From positions 9,873,223 to 9,937,222 of the forward strand of contig OX465118.1 of the NCBI GenBank assembly GCA_949987565.1: a stretch of 64,000 nucleotides of DNA, written 5' to 3'. The notes beneath the pieces were generated by a model that was not told where the DNA came from, made no database searches, and saw only the letters and a program-made list of their open reading frames with translations. Origin of the DNA: Luidia sarsii. Lineage: Eukaryota > Echinodermata > Asteroidea > Paxillosida > Luidiidae. Numbering within the stretch: position 1 is the stretch's first letter; each line of letters opens with the position of its first letter. A program made the translations under genes and the position numbers. This document shows positions 21,971 through 35,059 of the stretch, piece after piece.

Positions 21971-22617
21971 AGACATCAACGTATATGAGATTAAAAGACG
22001 TGACCAGAGAAGCAATCTAAGGAACTTGTACGTGCAACAAATAAACGTATAACTTGGCACTATCATCTGTAATTAGCAGATATCTGATACAGTCACGTGC
22101 GTAATTATACCTTTCACAAGTAACGATCAAAATGTATTCTCAGATTTTGACGTAAACAAATTTGGATTTAACCACAGGATCAACGGCAGACCCCCGATTG
22201 CAGAAAGGAATCTATTCTCATTTAAATCATGCTTAATACAGCTCGGATAGAAACACATTCAGATGTTACGTCCAAACTGCAATACTCCTCCGAGTATACG
22301 TCCCAATATAATTGGCCAGACCTAGATTTTAATTAACAGCCTCCTAATGCGCGCGTCTTACAACTGCCACAATAGAAACGTTTTACATTGTTAAGTCGTA
22401 ACGTGACCGGACAGTCTGGAAAAGAGAAGCGAAATCCTAGATGTGGAGAGGAGAGAAGAGAGAGGGAGAGAGAGAGACCCTGGCCAGGGTTACTCACAAA
22501 CCGAACTTGATCCATATCGATTGAGGAAGTGAAGCTATTAAACTTAATCTTCAATGTTACCTAAGGCGTTCTGGCAACGCAGGTTGAGGAACGCTAGGCA
22601 TGATTCGGGTCCTCTGG

Positions 22618-23096
22618 CGAGGCAGAGAGGCAGAGAGGCAGAGAGGCAGAGAGGCATAGAGGCAAAGAGGCGGAGGGGCATCGAGGCAGAGGCAGAAAGG
22701 GGTAGGGCGATGCAGAAAGGGGTTGCGAGAGGCAGTGAGAGAGGCAAAGAGAGGCAGAGGGATGCTTAGGGAGGCAGAAAAAGGCAAAGAGAGGCAGAAA
22801 GAGGTAGAGAGGCAGAAAGGCAGAAGAGGCAGAGAGATGCAGGTAGAGGGAGGAAAAGGGTTGAGAAAGTCAGTGAGACAGATATATGCCGAGGCAGAGA
22901 GTCAGAGAGAGAGAGGTACAAAGTTAGAGAAGCAGAGAGAGGTATAGGTATATACAGAGGCAGAGTGGCAGAGAGGCAGAGAGGCAGGGAGGCAGAGAGG
23001 CAGTGAGGCAGAGAGGCAGAGAGGCAGGGAGGCAGAGAGGCAGGGAGATAGAGAGGCAGATAGAGCAGAGGGCCAGACAGGACCGAGAGGCAGAGA
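22618..23096. repeat. GGCAGAGA octanucleotide array
   Basis: Repeated GAGGCAGAGAGGCAGAGAGG with a degenerate middle (22800-22930) between two more regular blocks. Confidence 0.92.
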
Positions 23097-23867
23097 AGCG
23101 GATACAGATACAAAGAGTTGTGAACATTTGGAACGGCCATGGTCTGAGGAATCAGGGCCAATACTGCATGTGTGCAAGCTGTGATGAGGGCGTATAGACT
23201 CTACTGGCGATCAGTGGGATATTGCCTGAAAAAAGGTCTCCCGGGCTCGTGGTGTGTGCTTGGATGTAAGTGCGTTCACCCTTAAGAAAGGCCCCTGATC
23301 CGATAATATTTAGCTGTAGCCCCGCCAGACTCGCAAGAAAGCAAGGGATGTGTACATCTTAAGCCGTCCGTGCAGTCTCGATAAGTTTAGCTTCAGTCGT
23401 GTTCACTTCTAGCTGGGTGCCCCTTAAGATACACACCCAGTCGTATTTACTTGGGTGTCCTTCACTTCTTATGCACTCTTGGGTGGGTTCGTATTGCTAT
23501 CTGTGCAATAAACTAGTGTATCGTTCGCCGCGTATGTCTGGTTTGTACCTTATAGGATAGGTGCAAACATAACTTACTTGTACTTAAAACTGAGTGAAAT
23601 CCACATTATCAAAACTATGAAGTGCGATTTATAATTATGCAGATTTCCTGGGTAAAATGGAGGCGCCCCTCGTTTCAGGCATACCTTACTACGAATTGCA
23701 CTGTCCGTCCTTTTGTCTATTATTGTGTCTGATTGTCTTATTGTCTGACTAGCAGTTTGTCTGTCTGCCGGTCTGTCTGTCCGATTTTCAATTGCATTGC
23801 CTAAGCATTATTATATGATGCAGGTAGGCGATGGGATAGTGTGCGTGCAGACTGACATAGGAGACCA

Positions 23868-24020
23868 GGGGTGGATTTCATAAAGCCCTACGAGGCATCG
23901 TAGCACGACTCACGATGGATAACCCATCGTTAGTTGTGACGCACCGTATGGTTTCTGTGCATAGCTCATCGTCTTGCGATTGATCGTACGTTACGACGAG
24001 TTCAGTGAAATCGACCCCCC
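23868..24020. mobile_element. Short MITE with GGGGTGGATTTCATAAAG ends
   Basis: The left end GGGGTGGATTTCATAAAGC and the right end GTTCAGTGAAATCGACCCC are inverted repeats around an imperfect palindrome with several ATCGT/ACGAT blocks. It is 153 bp and noncoding. Confidence 0.65.
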
Positions 24021-24996
24021 CCTGCAGTTTGACCCGTCCACAGCCGCGTGGCAGGACGAGGTACGTGCAATCAATATTGCATCAGATGGAACTCCCAATA
24101 CCGAACGGGTTTTTTTTTTTCACCACCATCCTTGACGCTGCGGTGAAGAAATTGGATGCAGAATGTGGCCTGACTCTCTAACGCCACGTAAGCACTGCCA
24201 GGTATGTTAATCATTCTCTGCAAAGTGCCCGGGCCGTCTCCACGAGGCAAGGAGCGTGTGCCTAATACGTGCAACCCGGAATCAGCTTTTTACCCTCCCC
24301 TCCCCGGCGCGGCTCGGCCGTGATTATTTGCAGTCGGCCTATCCCGTATGCCTCCTCCCATGCACCCGACGACTGTTGCACGTCTAGCTCGAGATTCGTC
24401 CACCTTTACTGTGGCACCGCCACGGCTGAGACCGGGTTGCGTCGAAGGCAAGACGTTACCAGCATGGGGTTAATTATTCCCAGCTGTGGGTTGGGTTCTG
24501 ATAATCGTGCTGGCATTTCATCATTTCAGTCAGTTTTTTTCCCTCCAAATTTACCTAATGTTATAAAGATACCTAGCAGCAATTGTCATCTTCTATGTCA
24601 CGTCTCCCCGTTTTTTTTCTTTTTAAATAATGAAACAATAAAATATATAAACACTTTTTGGAAGTCGGTGCACTGTGAGCTCACCATCTGGAAACCAGCC
24701 ATCAAACGTTGACATGTGAGTTCTTAAGATTCCCACGGGGCCGCGAGGGGGGAGTGGGTGGCGTGTTGTGGAGCGGAGGGAGGGGGTGTGGGTGGGGGTG
24801 TAGTGGGGGGGGGACGAGGGGGCGAATTCCGACTCAATAACGCCGTCTCCGTGAGGCCCTGGCTCATATACCGGGGAAGCACGGGGAGGGAGGGGGGGAG
24901 GAGGGGCAGTTCGCGCACGCCGATCACGCCGAATCGACTTCGGAACAAATATTGTCCGTCGGCAAACAGAATCCCGGTCGCTGAGAAGTCCTCTTA

Positions 24997-25139
24997 AAGA
25001 AGAAGAAGAAGAAGAAGAAGAAGAAGAAGACGAAGACGAAGAAGAAGAAGAAGAAGAAGAAGAAGAAGAAGAAGAAGAAGAAGAAGAAGAAGAAGAAGAC
25101 GACGAAGAAGAAGAAGAAGACGACGAAGAAGAAGAAGAC
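24997..25139. repeat. GAA/GAC triplet array
   Basis: 143 bp of uninterrupted (GAA)n with short GAC groups at three places. Just left of it is a G-rich segment (24740-24910). Confidence 0.95.
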
Positions 25140-25286
25140 TAATGGTGGGGCGGGGAGGAGTGTTTGGTACCTCGCCCGACTCTTTCCATCTTCCCCCTCC
25201 TCCCTCTTCCCGTAATCACCACATATACGCCTACAGTCGGTCGGTAATGAAAAAAAAACGGACACGGATGTTTTCGCCGTCCATTT

Positions 25287-25661
25287 TTAAAGCCCCTACA
25301 CAACATTGGTAAGATCGAGGAACAGAAATGTTGAGAAATTTAAAGGAAACTTGGACAGTTTGAAGATGGTAGAATCCTCGCACTGAAGTATTTCTGCCTA
25401 AAATGCTGTATTTTCTTTTAGAAAAGAGTGAAGAAATCATTTACGTTTCACCCCTTATAGATGTAAAGGATTTTTCGGAACAATTCGTTGAATGCTGCAT
25501 TTTCGCGAAGCAAATGAAGCGGTTTTCACTACTTTCTCGAGACTCGGTTGGCGGATTGAGCTGAATTTTTTAACAAGTGTGTTATTTTATGCATAATGTT
25601 GCATCAGACAACGTATTGATGCTATTCTTTGACCTCGAACAATGCTCTGTTATCCCTTTAA
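25287..25661. mobile_element. TTAA-flanked MITE, subfamily b, copy 1
   Basis: TTAA lies at both ends. The ends TTAAAGCCCCTACACAACAT and the inverted CCCTTTAA resemble subfamily a. The interior matches 57440-57820 in reverse (CAGAAATATTTCG-like, AATGCAGCATT, GCGAAGCAAATGAAGCGG segments). It is noncoding. Confidence 0.72.
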
Positions 25662-27170
25662 AGCGGTACCGGGTAGCAGTCTGGTGGGGGGGGGGTTGGT
25701 CTCGAGGGGAGGGGAAGGGCACTGCAACATTCTGGGACTGCGTTGAACTATAGTTTGGGGCCAGATTTGCTCCGCGGGTAGTATGGGGGAGATGCCACTG
25801 GGACCTTTGTTATGCCACGCGGGCCGGCAGTTTGTAGACGGGTACCCAAACACTGCGCCGCCAAAAGAACACACAATTATTATAAAGACGTCTCTGCTGC
25901 GGTCCCATTGTTTTCTTCATGGCATGGAAATGTTTGGTCAAAACGGGCTCACTCCCAGGCTATCTGCACGATACCGGTCACAAAAATAGCTACTATGATA
26001 GGAGGTCACAATAATAATCATGCAGCGTGATAATTCAGGACATCGCTCGCGTAGCGCTACCGGTATATACACAAACCCTACACACACAACTGGTATCCTG
26101 CTTGAGCGTATAGTGCAATGGATTTCCGTGGTTTTTTTTTAAATGACATTTCTGCTTCAAATCGTGCTGGGTATATTAGGAGGGGGGTTATGATAGCACA
26201 CTGGTGTTACGACCGCTGATCACTGCGTGGGCTCGGATACACTGGTGAGTGCGGATATATCCGTGCCTCTCTTGACAGATTGAAACTCACTCCAAACCTA
26301 ATTTCAAAAAAATCCAAGTTGGCGTCTAAGTCCAAATCGTATTAGGACTTCTTGAAATGTCACCCGCATCGCAGTCCCCTTTTCGAAAAAAAGAGGAAGT
26401 ATCCAATGCCGGTGTGTGTGTTTTTTTTATAGAGCTCTATGTTTTTCACTCATATTCCAAGAGTAGGACGTTTGGCAGTATTCCAAGCCAAAACGCGCGC
26501 TGTCAACTTGTGCGTTGTGCCCCTTTGTATACGTTACTGTCTAGATGCATCTTCTTTCCAAAAGTGCTGCGCTCCTTGCGTGCTCCACATAACGTTCCGA
26601 TTCGCGGTATACATTTGGCCACTTTGCTACAATTGAGTCCTCCCCTTTACCTCTCCCCTTCCCCTCTCCCCTTCCCCTCTCCCCCCCAACCCTCCCCTCT
26701 CCCCCGGGCACCCGCAACAGCCAATCGTGCTGAAACAACACGTTTCTCTGGACAGCTCCTCGTGTCAATTGGAACGCGGTCCCCCCGGAACCTCGGCAGT
26801 ACATACGTCTTCAATTATTATTTTCTTGCACTCTTCAGAAGTAAAAAAAAAAAAAAAAAAAGTAGAAGCGAAAGGGACAAAAAAAAAACGACCAGAGAAA
26901 ATATCGTGAACAAAATGAACGGAGCGAATGGCGATGCAACCCAAAGCAAAAAACAAGTGTCGGAGGCAAAACAAAAACAGGAAGAGTAAAACATAAAAAT
27001 CAGGTAACAGAATTTCATACAAATTTTGTTTGAAGGGGGATGAAACCACTGGATGTTGGCACATGAGACGTTTGGTACAATAATTTATTAACAAATTGCA
27101 AATAAAGATATCGTTTTCGAAATGTAGGCCTATAATGTAACAATTACTGACAATGACTAGATACATATTT

Positions 27171-27600
27171 GTGACCCGGCACATCGACATGAGGAATATC
27201 CCAACAAAACACTTTTCGGGTAAACAACGCCTGAAGTCAAAGTATCTTCTCAATTCGATGAAAATTATTATTTTTTTCCTCCGGAAATTTTTTGTATTGG
27301 AGGATATTATGTCCAAAGGATTTTTCCGAAATCTGTCTCTAAATGTTGAAAAAAGGGGATTTCGGGGGAGTGTTTGAGTACTGTTTTCATGCAAATGTAA
27401 AGTTCCTGCCTTTTTGAATAGCCGCTTTCGCGGAGTTAGAATGGTGCAGCTATAATGAACGAACGTAGTCCCCATGTACTATTTACAACAAAGTTCACAC
27501 GCATATCATTTGAAAGCTAATGGTATACTCTTTCACATCATTAGAAAATATCAAAATCTCAAAAGTGGGGGTTATTCCTCATTATGCTGTGCCGGGTCAC
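27171..27600 (+). mobile_element. Family 1 MITE, long form
   Basis: A 430-bp copy, A-end first. The flanks are ATTT and ATTA, a target duplication with one change. Confidence 0.83.
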
Positions 27601-28067
27601 ATTAACGACATGAAGACGTGAAAGACGGTTATATTGTGTCAGACCTTTTTTCATTTGCCTATGAGAAGAATGTGAATAAGATCTAAACGTCATTTCCTTC
27701 AACGTTTTGTTTTTCCTTTTGATGAGCATTTTTACATCGTCCGTGGAGTATTTACTCCTTGGGAGCATTTCGGATTTTGGCGTGTTTCATGCCTAGCGGC
27801 ACCACACTCTGCTGGGAGATGTTTGCATACATTATGTCGGTAGAGGTTGGTGGTGACCTTTCGTCGGTGCACGTGCTTGCATTTTGATCGCGTCTCGGCG
27901 CTGGTTTGGCTCGGGATACAGCGACCTCTCCGCGGATGCATCTCGTTAGGGGGACGAATCGCAACCAACAAACATGTGTGGAGGGTTGATTGCACGGCTT
28001 CAGCCAAATCCCCTGAAGTTGAAAGAGAACGGGTGCTTGTTTTCGATTTGCTGTTCTGCTACAGGCA

Positions 28068-28918
28068 CTGCTCTGTCCTGCCTTGCTCTGCCCGGCCTAA
28101 CACTGCCCTGCCCTGCCCGATTCTGCCCTGTCTTGCCCTGCCCTGCAATGCCCTGCCTTGCCCTGCCCTGTTCTGCCCTGCCTTGCCCTACCTTGCCGTG
28201 CCTTGCCGTGCTTTGCCGTGCCTTGCCCTGCCCTGTCATGCCCTGCCTTGCCCTGCCTTGCCCAGCCCTGTCTTGCCCGATTCTGCCCTGCCTTACCCTG
28301 CCCTGTCCTGCCATGCAATTCCCTGCCTTGCCCTGCCTTGCCCTGCTTTGTCCTGTCCTGCCCTGCCTTGCCCTGTCCTGCCCGATTCTGCCCTGTCTTG
28401 CCCTGCCCTGCCCTGCCTTACCATGCCCTGTCCTGCCCTGCCATTCACTGCATTACCCTCCTCTGTCCTGTCCTGCCTTGCCTTACCTTGCCCTACCCTG
28501 CCATGTCCTATTGTGCCCTGTCGTGTCCTGCCATGCCCTGCCCTGCCCTGCCCTATTGTACCCTGTCATGTCCCGCCATGCCCTGCCTTACCCTGCCCTG
28601 TCCTGTCCTTCCCTGTCATGCCCTGTCCTGCCCTGTCCTGCCCTGCCTTGCCATGCCTTATACCCTGCCCTGTCCTGTCCTGTCCTGCTATGCCATGCCT
28701 TACCCTGCCCTGTCCTGCCCTGCCTTGCCCTGCCCTGCCATGTCATATTCTGCCCAGTCTGTCTTGCACTGCCCTGCCATGCCTTATACCATGCCCTGCC
28801 CTGTCCTGCCCTGCCCTGCCTTGCCCTGCCCTGCCCTGCCCGGTCCTGCCCTGCCTTGCCCAGCCCTGCCGTGTCCTATTTTGCCCTGTCTTGCACTGCC
28901 CTGCCTTGTTATGCTCTG
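28068..28918. repeat. CCTGC/CCTGT/CCTTG pentanucleotide array
   Basis: About 850 bp of the same pentamer family as the two SYT15 arrays but in opposite strand orientation and more diverged, with ATG and TTA variants. The long Cys/Pro/Leu-rich frames here come from the 5-bp period. Confidence 0.97.
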
Positions 28919-29333
28919 GTCGGCTGCTCGGTAATGTTTATCTTGTGAGATAACCCCTTAACCGGGATTCTCTATACGTAATTCAGAATTCAATTGACCC
29001 CGGATAGGCTATAGATTGGGCGTATAAGCATTACCGCGCCGAGATAGATATGAACGACCGAGCCTCCAAGACAATGTCCCGGATGGCCGCAACCTCGACC
29101 GCATGCCTCGGCAGCGAGTCTGTGCCCGGAACTCCACCAAATAAGACAAAAAGAAGAAGAAAAAGAAGAGAGAACCACTCTCCCCGCATCCCCTTGGGCG
29201 GCCTGCAATGACGTCACAGCGGTCGTGGAAAAAAAAGGGCCGAGCTCTGGTTACTCGGCGCAATGTACCTGTATTTAGTCAACATCTGAGTATATCCATG
29301 TATAGATTTCCACCGTGTGCAGTAAGGAGAAAA

Positions 29334-29385
29334 AGAGAGAGAGAAACAGAGAGAGAGAGAGAGAGAGTTAGAGAGAGAGGAAGGA
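29334..29385. repeat. Short (GA)n tract
   Basis: Alternating GA with few interruptions. Confidence 0.8.
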
Positions 29386-32300
29386 AACGAGTCTCTATTT
29401 CTCTGCACCCGTGTAGACTCTGCATAAGAATACAATTAGGCATTGCCCAAGGGGTATAGTCCTCTTGAAATGTGCACTCTTCGAGTGTCTCGAGTACACG
29501 GTTTTAATTATTCAGTCAGTGAGAACCAAAAAAAACCTTCTCGACTTCACAGTGAAAGGGTTGTTCAGTGTCCGACAAACGCCACACGCTTGTGGGTGAG
29601 GATACACAAAATGTCGCTTTGGGTCTGGGAGCGCGAATTCTTTGCACGCTAAGCGCTTCAGTTAGAAGTCGAGGCACCTGTTGCTATAGTACGACCTACT
29701 TAGGGACTTGGCGTAACCCGATGTGCAACTTGAGAACCGACTTGAAACGCCCCTTTTTCACCACAGTTGGATTGGGGATAGCAACGCCAGATATATTTGA
29801 TGATTGGAAACGTATAGCCGTTACCCCTCAAATACCCAACACACCACACCGTTCCTGCTAAATCCCCCCCCCCCCACTGCCTCGGGCACAGGTTTTAACA
29901 GAAATGCGGTGTCGATGTCCCCCTGAAAGTTTTGGGGTCATAAAGTCCCTTACGCCGAGCCAGGTCATCAAAGTAACGTTAATTTGACCACACCGCAACC
30001 AAGACAGCCGCCCGCCCAGGGCCGTAACTTTCCCCCCTCCCCTCGCCCGGGATCGCCATTATAGCCAGGTGAGAATAATCAGGTTCCGGTATATAGTTGC
30101 TGGACGGAAATGGTTACGTTTTAGCCCTCTCGACAATTCTCTCAATAATGCGCCGACTCGACCTGATTGGGCATTCGCTGCACCGGCCTTCCATACAGTC
30201 GAGGCCATAATAATTCCAACGCGGAAAACTCCATCCCTCCTGATGCGTGCGCACGGGCAATAAACGGATAGGCTCGATTTTACGCACGGTAAAAAAAAAC
30301 ACGCCATCATCCCCTGCAGAGGCGGCGAGTACCAACGACGGCAGCGCGCCTCTGGCTCGGGAGCGAAGCGAACAACCAAGCCTTGGATTTCTACCCTCAT
30401 GCCTCTCTGCCTCCGCGAATCCATCCACGACCGCCTCATTACCTCGGTTAACCCTGGATTTACCTAATAGGGGAGTATAATTATCGGAGAGCTCCCAATC
30501 CCCTCCTCCCCCACCCCACCCCGGGCTCCGCCTCTTTCGTACCAATTAGCCACGCAACGCTGGCAATGAGCTAATTACGCATGCTCACTTTGGCATCGGT
30601 CGTTGCTGGAAAGGTCACCGCGACCTAAGCCACAAACGCGGGAAGCATACGGGTTCGAAAGATGCTCCCGTTTTCCTGCTGCTGCGCTAACCTCCATCAC
30701 CCCCTTCTTCCTAATCCTGAAAAGCGAATTAGTTAGTTTCCAAACGGGGGAAATGATGAACTCCTAATTAACGCATCAGCGTTCTACCCCTAGTGTTATC
30801 AAGCACTCTTTTTGACGGCCATGTGAAACGGTAATTTAATTTTGGTGGTTTGAGGGCGCTATTCACGAACAACTAAAAACCGCCATGATTATAATCAGTG
30901 ACGAAGAATGTTTTGCTTTAATCGGTAACGCACAACAAATCGTGAATCTGTCCGAAGCGTCTCCGGACGAAGCCACAGGTCTCGTTGAAATCGCCGTCAT
31001 CCATCTTATTTATACTGATACAACATCGGTCTTACGATCCACGGAAGTACGACTAATGGCACACATCCTTTACTCCGGCTAAAATCTACAGCGCACCGAA
31101 ATTCAATGCTCGCTCAATAATCGACAGTAAGTTACGTGAACGTCGGTGAAATCATCCTCAATACCCCGTCGCCTGCCTGCGGTCGGTGAATTTCCTAGAC
31201 TGCGTGAAGTCTACTGTCTGATGACTTCCGAGAAACGATTCTGGATTATCAATTGTGAATTTTTGTCTCTCAGACGCGCCATAAATAAAAGATCGGCTTT
31301 CTCAGCTATGCGTCACATAACAACGTCGCTCTGCGCATTCAGGGATCTCGTTGACGTTTTATTTCTGTGACGAGCAATAACCCACCATTTCCTTGTTTGA
31401 AAGATTCCAAGCCAAAGACCTCTTGGGTGTAATAAGTCCATCTGACGAAGCGCCCACGCATCACCGACGGACAAGCAGATACGCCAACAGAGGGACAAAG
31501 GGAAAGAAAGGATGTCACAAATTGTGATGCGTGAAAATCGCGTCGTGAACTCGTCTATTCGTGCGGTATAGGGTGGTGTGGTAGTGTATCTGTTCACTGA
31601 AGACGAGTAGCGCTAATTTTCCCGTCTGTAAAAGACAAAGTTCGCCAGAGATTGGGGGCAGCCCGGGGTCGCAGAGGGGTCAAGAACCACCTACAGCACA
31701 GAGGGGAAAACCACAGTTCTGTGCCACCCTGCTGGCGCTCAAATATCTTACGCTCTTTTTTTTCTTTCTTTTTTTGCGTTCGGCATCGACACGTTATCCC
31801 GTCTTTCGGGAGGGGGATAAAAGCCAGACGGAGATTTTTTTGGAAAATCAGCAACGGGTTAACAATTTGAATTGTCCGGCGGAGCCGCAGGTGTAAAGCA
31901 ATCAATTGCCCTCGTGTCGTATAGCTTTCCCCGAATTGCGAAAAGGGAAATCGATGAGACACATTCAATTGGCGTGATGTGGCCGTTCGCGGGTATATAA
32001 GCGTAGAGACATTTGCGCGCATGCTCAGAAGAGCGCGCAAGCCCAGATCTGGCATCCGTTGGAAAGGAGTGGGGCGGCGGGCAGAGGGGTGGGGCGGGGG
32101 GGGGGTATGGGCGGGCTACTTTTGACTTATACCTCTTGCCAGTTAGTCGAGGTTGATTTCACAGCGGCTCGATCTTTGACGGATAGGCAGGGCGGTCGAT
32201 GGGGGCGGGGGAGCAGGTGTGAGCGACCGCAGCCCCTCGTACCATCGGTGATAGGCTATCGATTCGAAGAAAAAAACTAACCCAACAAAACCACAGCCCA

Positions 32301-32607
32301 GGTGCTCGAGACATCCTGTGAGAATTGCAATTGATAATAAGACATCGGTTGAGTCGAGATGAAATTTTTTTTTTTCAAAGAAATCTGGGCTGATTTCTTC
32401 CGCTTTTCCTTCGGTTTTTTTATTTCGCTTTCGGTGGAATTTTTGAGAATCGGAGAGGAGATAAAAGAAATACGACTATGGGCTAGGGTGAGAACTTTTT
32501 TACTGTTCCATCACATCACTTTCATTATGGGTGCGACCGTTATATGCGTGGTAGAAATATCAGAATCTTTCTGGAATTGGCCGTTTTTATTTTTCACTGT
32601 CTCTTAT

Positions 32608-32910
32608 AGATTAGAGGAGAAAGGAGTGGAAGGGAGAGAAGGAGACGCAGCGGATGCAGGTGGAGGGACCGGGAGGAGTAGGGAGGGAAAAAAAGAGAGG
32701 AGGAAGAAGGGGAGAGAGGTGAAAGAAGCTGATGAGGATAAGGAGGAGCGGGCGAGGTAGGGGAGGGGAGGAGGAGGGGAGATGGAGGGGAGAAGGAGGA
32801 GGGGAGGATGAGAAGGATAAGGGGAGGAGGAGGTGGAAGAGGAGAAGGAGAAGGAGGAGGAGAAGGGTGAGGGGAGGAGGAGAAGGATGAGGAGAGAATG
32901 GGAATTACCA
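32608..32910. repeat. Purine-rich GGAGGA tract
   Basis: About 300 bp of G and A on the plus strand with irregular GGAGGAG units and few pyrimidines. Confidence 0.85.
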
Positions 32911-34276
32911 CGACCTTATTTCTAATGGTAATTGTCAACCATCACTTTGGACGAAATAATCCCAGCAATCCACCTGTCCTAGATAGTTACGAGGAACACC
33001 CGTGGGACCGCTGCCCTTCAGAAAGATCCCAAGCAAGACGATAGAGCAAACAACTTATAAAGTACAACAGGAAAAGGGGGATGCATTTCCGATCAAAAAA
33101 AAGTACTTTCTCGCCTCCCCCCCAAAAAAAATCGGCCCGGAAAAATCCTCTCCTAGGATCCATTAGGGTACCCCCGAAGTCCCCGCGGAATCTAGTGTCT
33201 CGCGAGGGCGAGCAAATATTAAGCGGAGAACGAGGCGAAGGGGATGAGGGGAAAGAGCCTGGCCGGGCAGGGAGGGAGGGAAGGAGGGAGGGGAGACCCG
33301 GCACTTAGCCCGACCGGCGACCCTTACACACCCCCCTCCCGAGACCGAGCTCAGTTCCGGCATGCCCCCGCGTGCAAACCGGCCGGCGAGGGGGGACAAG
33401 ATCGTCAGATGTATTTTGATTCCGAGAGAAGGGGGTGGAGGTGGTGGTCGGAGAATAGAGGGATAGAGGAGAAGGCTGGGAGCTGATGGTATATACTTTG
33501 TCTGTGTGGGAACATTGGCTCGGACTTGGGGGGGGGGGTCAATATTTACAGACATACTCTCGTTGGACTCCCGGAAGGCTGTGTTTTTTAGCACCTTAGA
33601 GTAGCCAAAATGGCGAGTTTATCTAATTATGCAGTCTACTGTATAAGGACTTTTCCGCTCAAAAGTTTGCCTCCAGAGTGATGTGCTATTACGCCATAAC
33701 AGAAGGTCGTATGCCAAAAGATGTACAGTATACCACGATGGTCGACATACCCGGAACCAAAAATGACTCACTAATCTATGCAGCATATTCCCGGTAAAAG
33801 ATCGGACCGAAGTCATTACGGTATAGGCCGAATCAAGGCTGTAGGGCGCCACCAAGCGCTCCGCGAGACAAGGCCTATGGCGCCCCCAAGAGGCGACGTG
33901 CAGTCCGGCTGGTGGCTGTAATCAGACGAATCGATCGCGGTGCTGCTTATAATCATGCGGCCCCGCAACACGAGCCAGGGTCGTTTTCCTAATCGACGTC
34001 ATGAGACCTCGGGCTGGAGCTCGGGCAACATCCCGAGGGCCGGACGAGACTCGTCGGTCTGACTGCATTCCGGGAACAATCTCCCTTGAAGTTATTTCAT
34101 TTCCGCTGTGCCCCGTATCATTTAGCACAATATTACATTCGACATTCTCGTAAAGGGTGACCCCATCCCTGGATTCCTCTTGGAAATATTCTATCGAATC
34201 AAATCCAAATCCCGATGCATGGGCGAGTCATCTCAAAGCTTAATAAAAAAAAATTGAATCTGGTCAAGGAACATTT

Positions 34277-34527
34277 GTGACCCGGCACAGCATAATGAGG
34301 AATAACCCCACTTTTGAGATTTTCAGGTTTTCTAATGATGTGAAAGAATATACCATTAGCTTTCAAATGATATCAAAATATAATATCCTCTAATACTTAA
34401 AATTTCCGAAAATACAACAAAAAGAAAATTGATTTGTATTCAAATCGTGAAGATACTTTAACTTCAGGCGTTGTTTACTCAAAAAGTGTTTTGGTGGGAT
34501 ATTTCTCATGTCATTGTGCCGGGTCAC
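34277..34527 (-). mobile_element. Family 1 MITE, short form
   Basis: A 251-bp copy, B-end first, flanked by ATTT on both sides. Its interior matches the short copy at 21009 closely, including the deletion point. Confidence 0.85.
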
Positions 34528-34947
34528 ATTTGTGCACAGTAATCCTGCAGGCGGTATATCGAAACGGACTGAGCGCAACATATCCCACGACAATGTGCAC
34601 GGATCACCTCAAATTGTCGTTGTTGCTTGCTACTGCCGCAAGTGAACAAGTGGGCGGACTCAGATATTATGTCTACAGATTCGCCCCACGGAAATAAGGA
34701 ATATATATTTTTGTTCAAGCTCTGGGCACCGCATTCGCACCTGGCAGCCAGGCGTCATAACTTCACAATCATACTGTACACGTTGTTGCGTTGCTTTAAT
34801 GGCGCACTTTATGACGCGAGGCCAAATTGTAGGCGTACGCGGTTCTTGATCGGGCTCAGCGAAATGTCATCACGATTCGACTTTGCAGTGGTTCACACGA
34901 TACCCGCGTCCAGACTGGGCCCTCCCCTCTGCATATGGTTATGTGGA

Positions 34948-34981
34948 TGAGAGGAGAGTGACAGAGAGAGAGAGAGAGAGA

Positions 34982-35021
<40 letters not shown>

Positions 35022-35024
35022 GGG

Positions 35025-35059
<35 letters not shown>

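Larger units (their letters stand above)
28919..34276. other. No supported gene
   Basis: Unique-looking sequence with several homopolymers (C near 29867, G near 32097, T near 31756) and a purine-rich tract at 32.6-32.9 kb. No splice-bounded conserved peptide was recognised. Confidence 0.45.

Noticed and set aside
22618..23096. CRISPR-like repetition
   Set aside because: An 8-bp tandem unit without unique spacers, in a eukaryotic genome.
26839..26986. Small Lys/Gln-rich open frame after a poly(A) run, as a processed gene tail
   Set aside because: The composition is driven by A-rich sequence. No target-site duplication or homologous exon was seen.
27847..28953. 368-codon and overlapping Cys/Pro/Leu-rich frames
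   Set aside because: They follow from a 5-bp repeat that closes every 15 bases without stops. All three plus-strand frames are open together.
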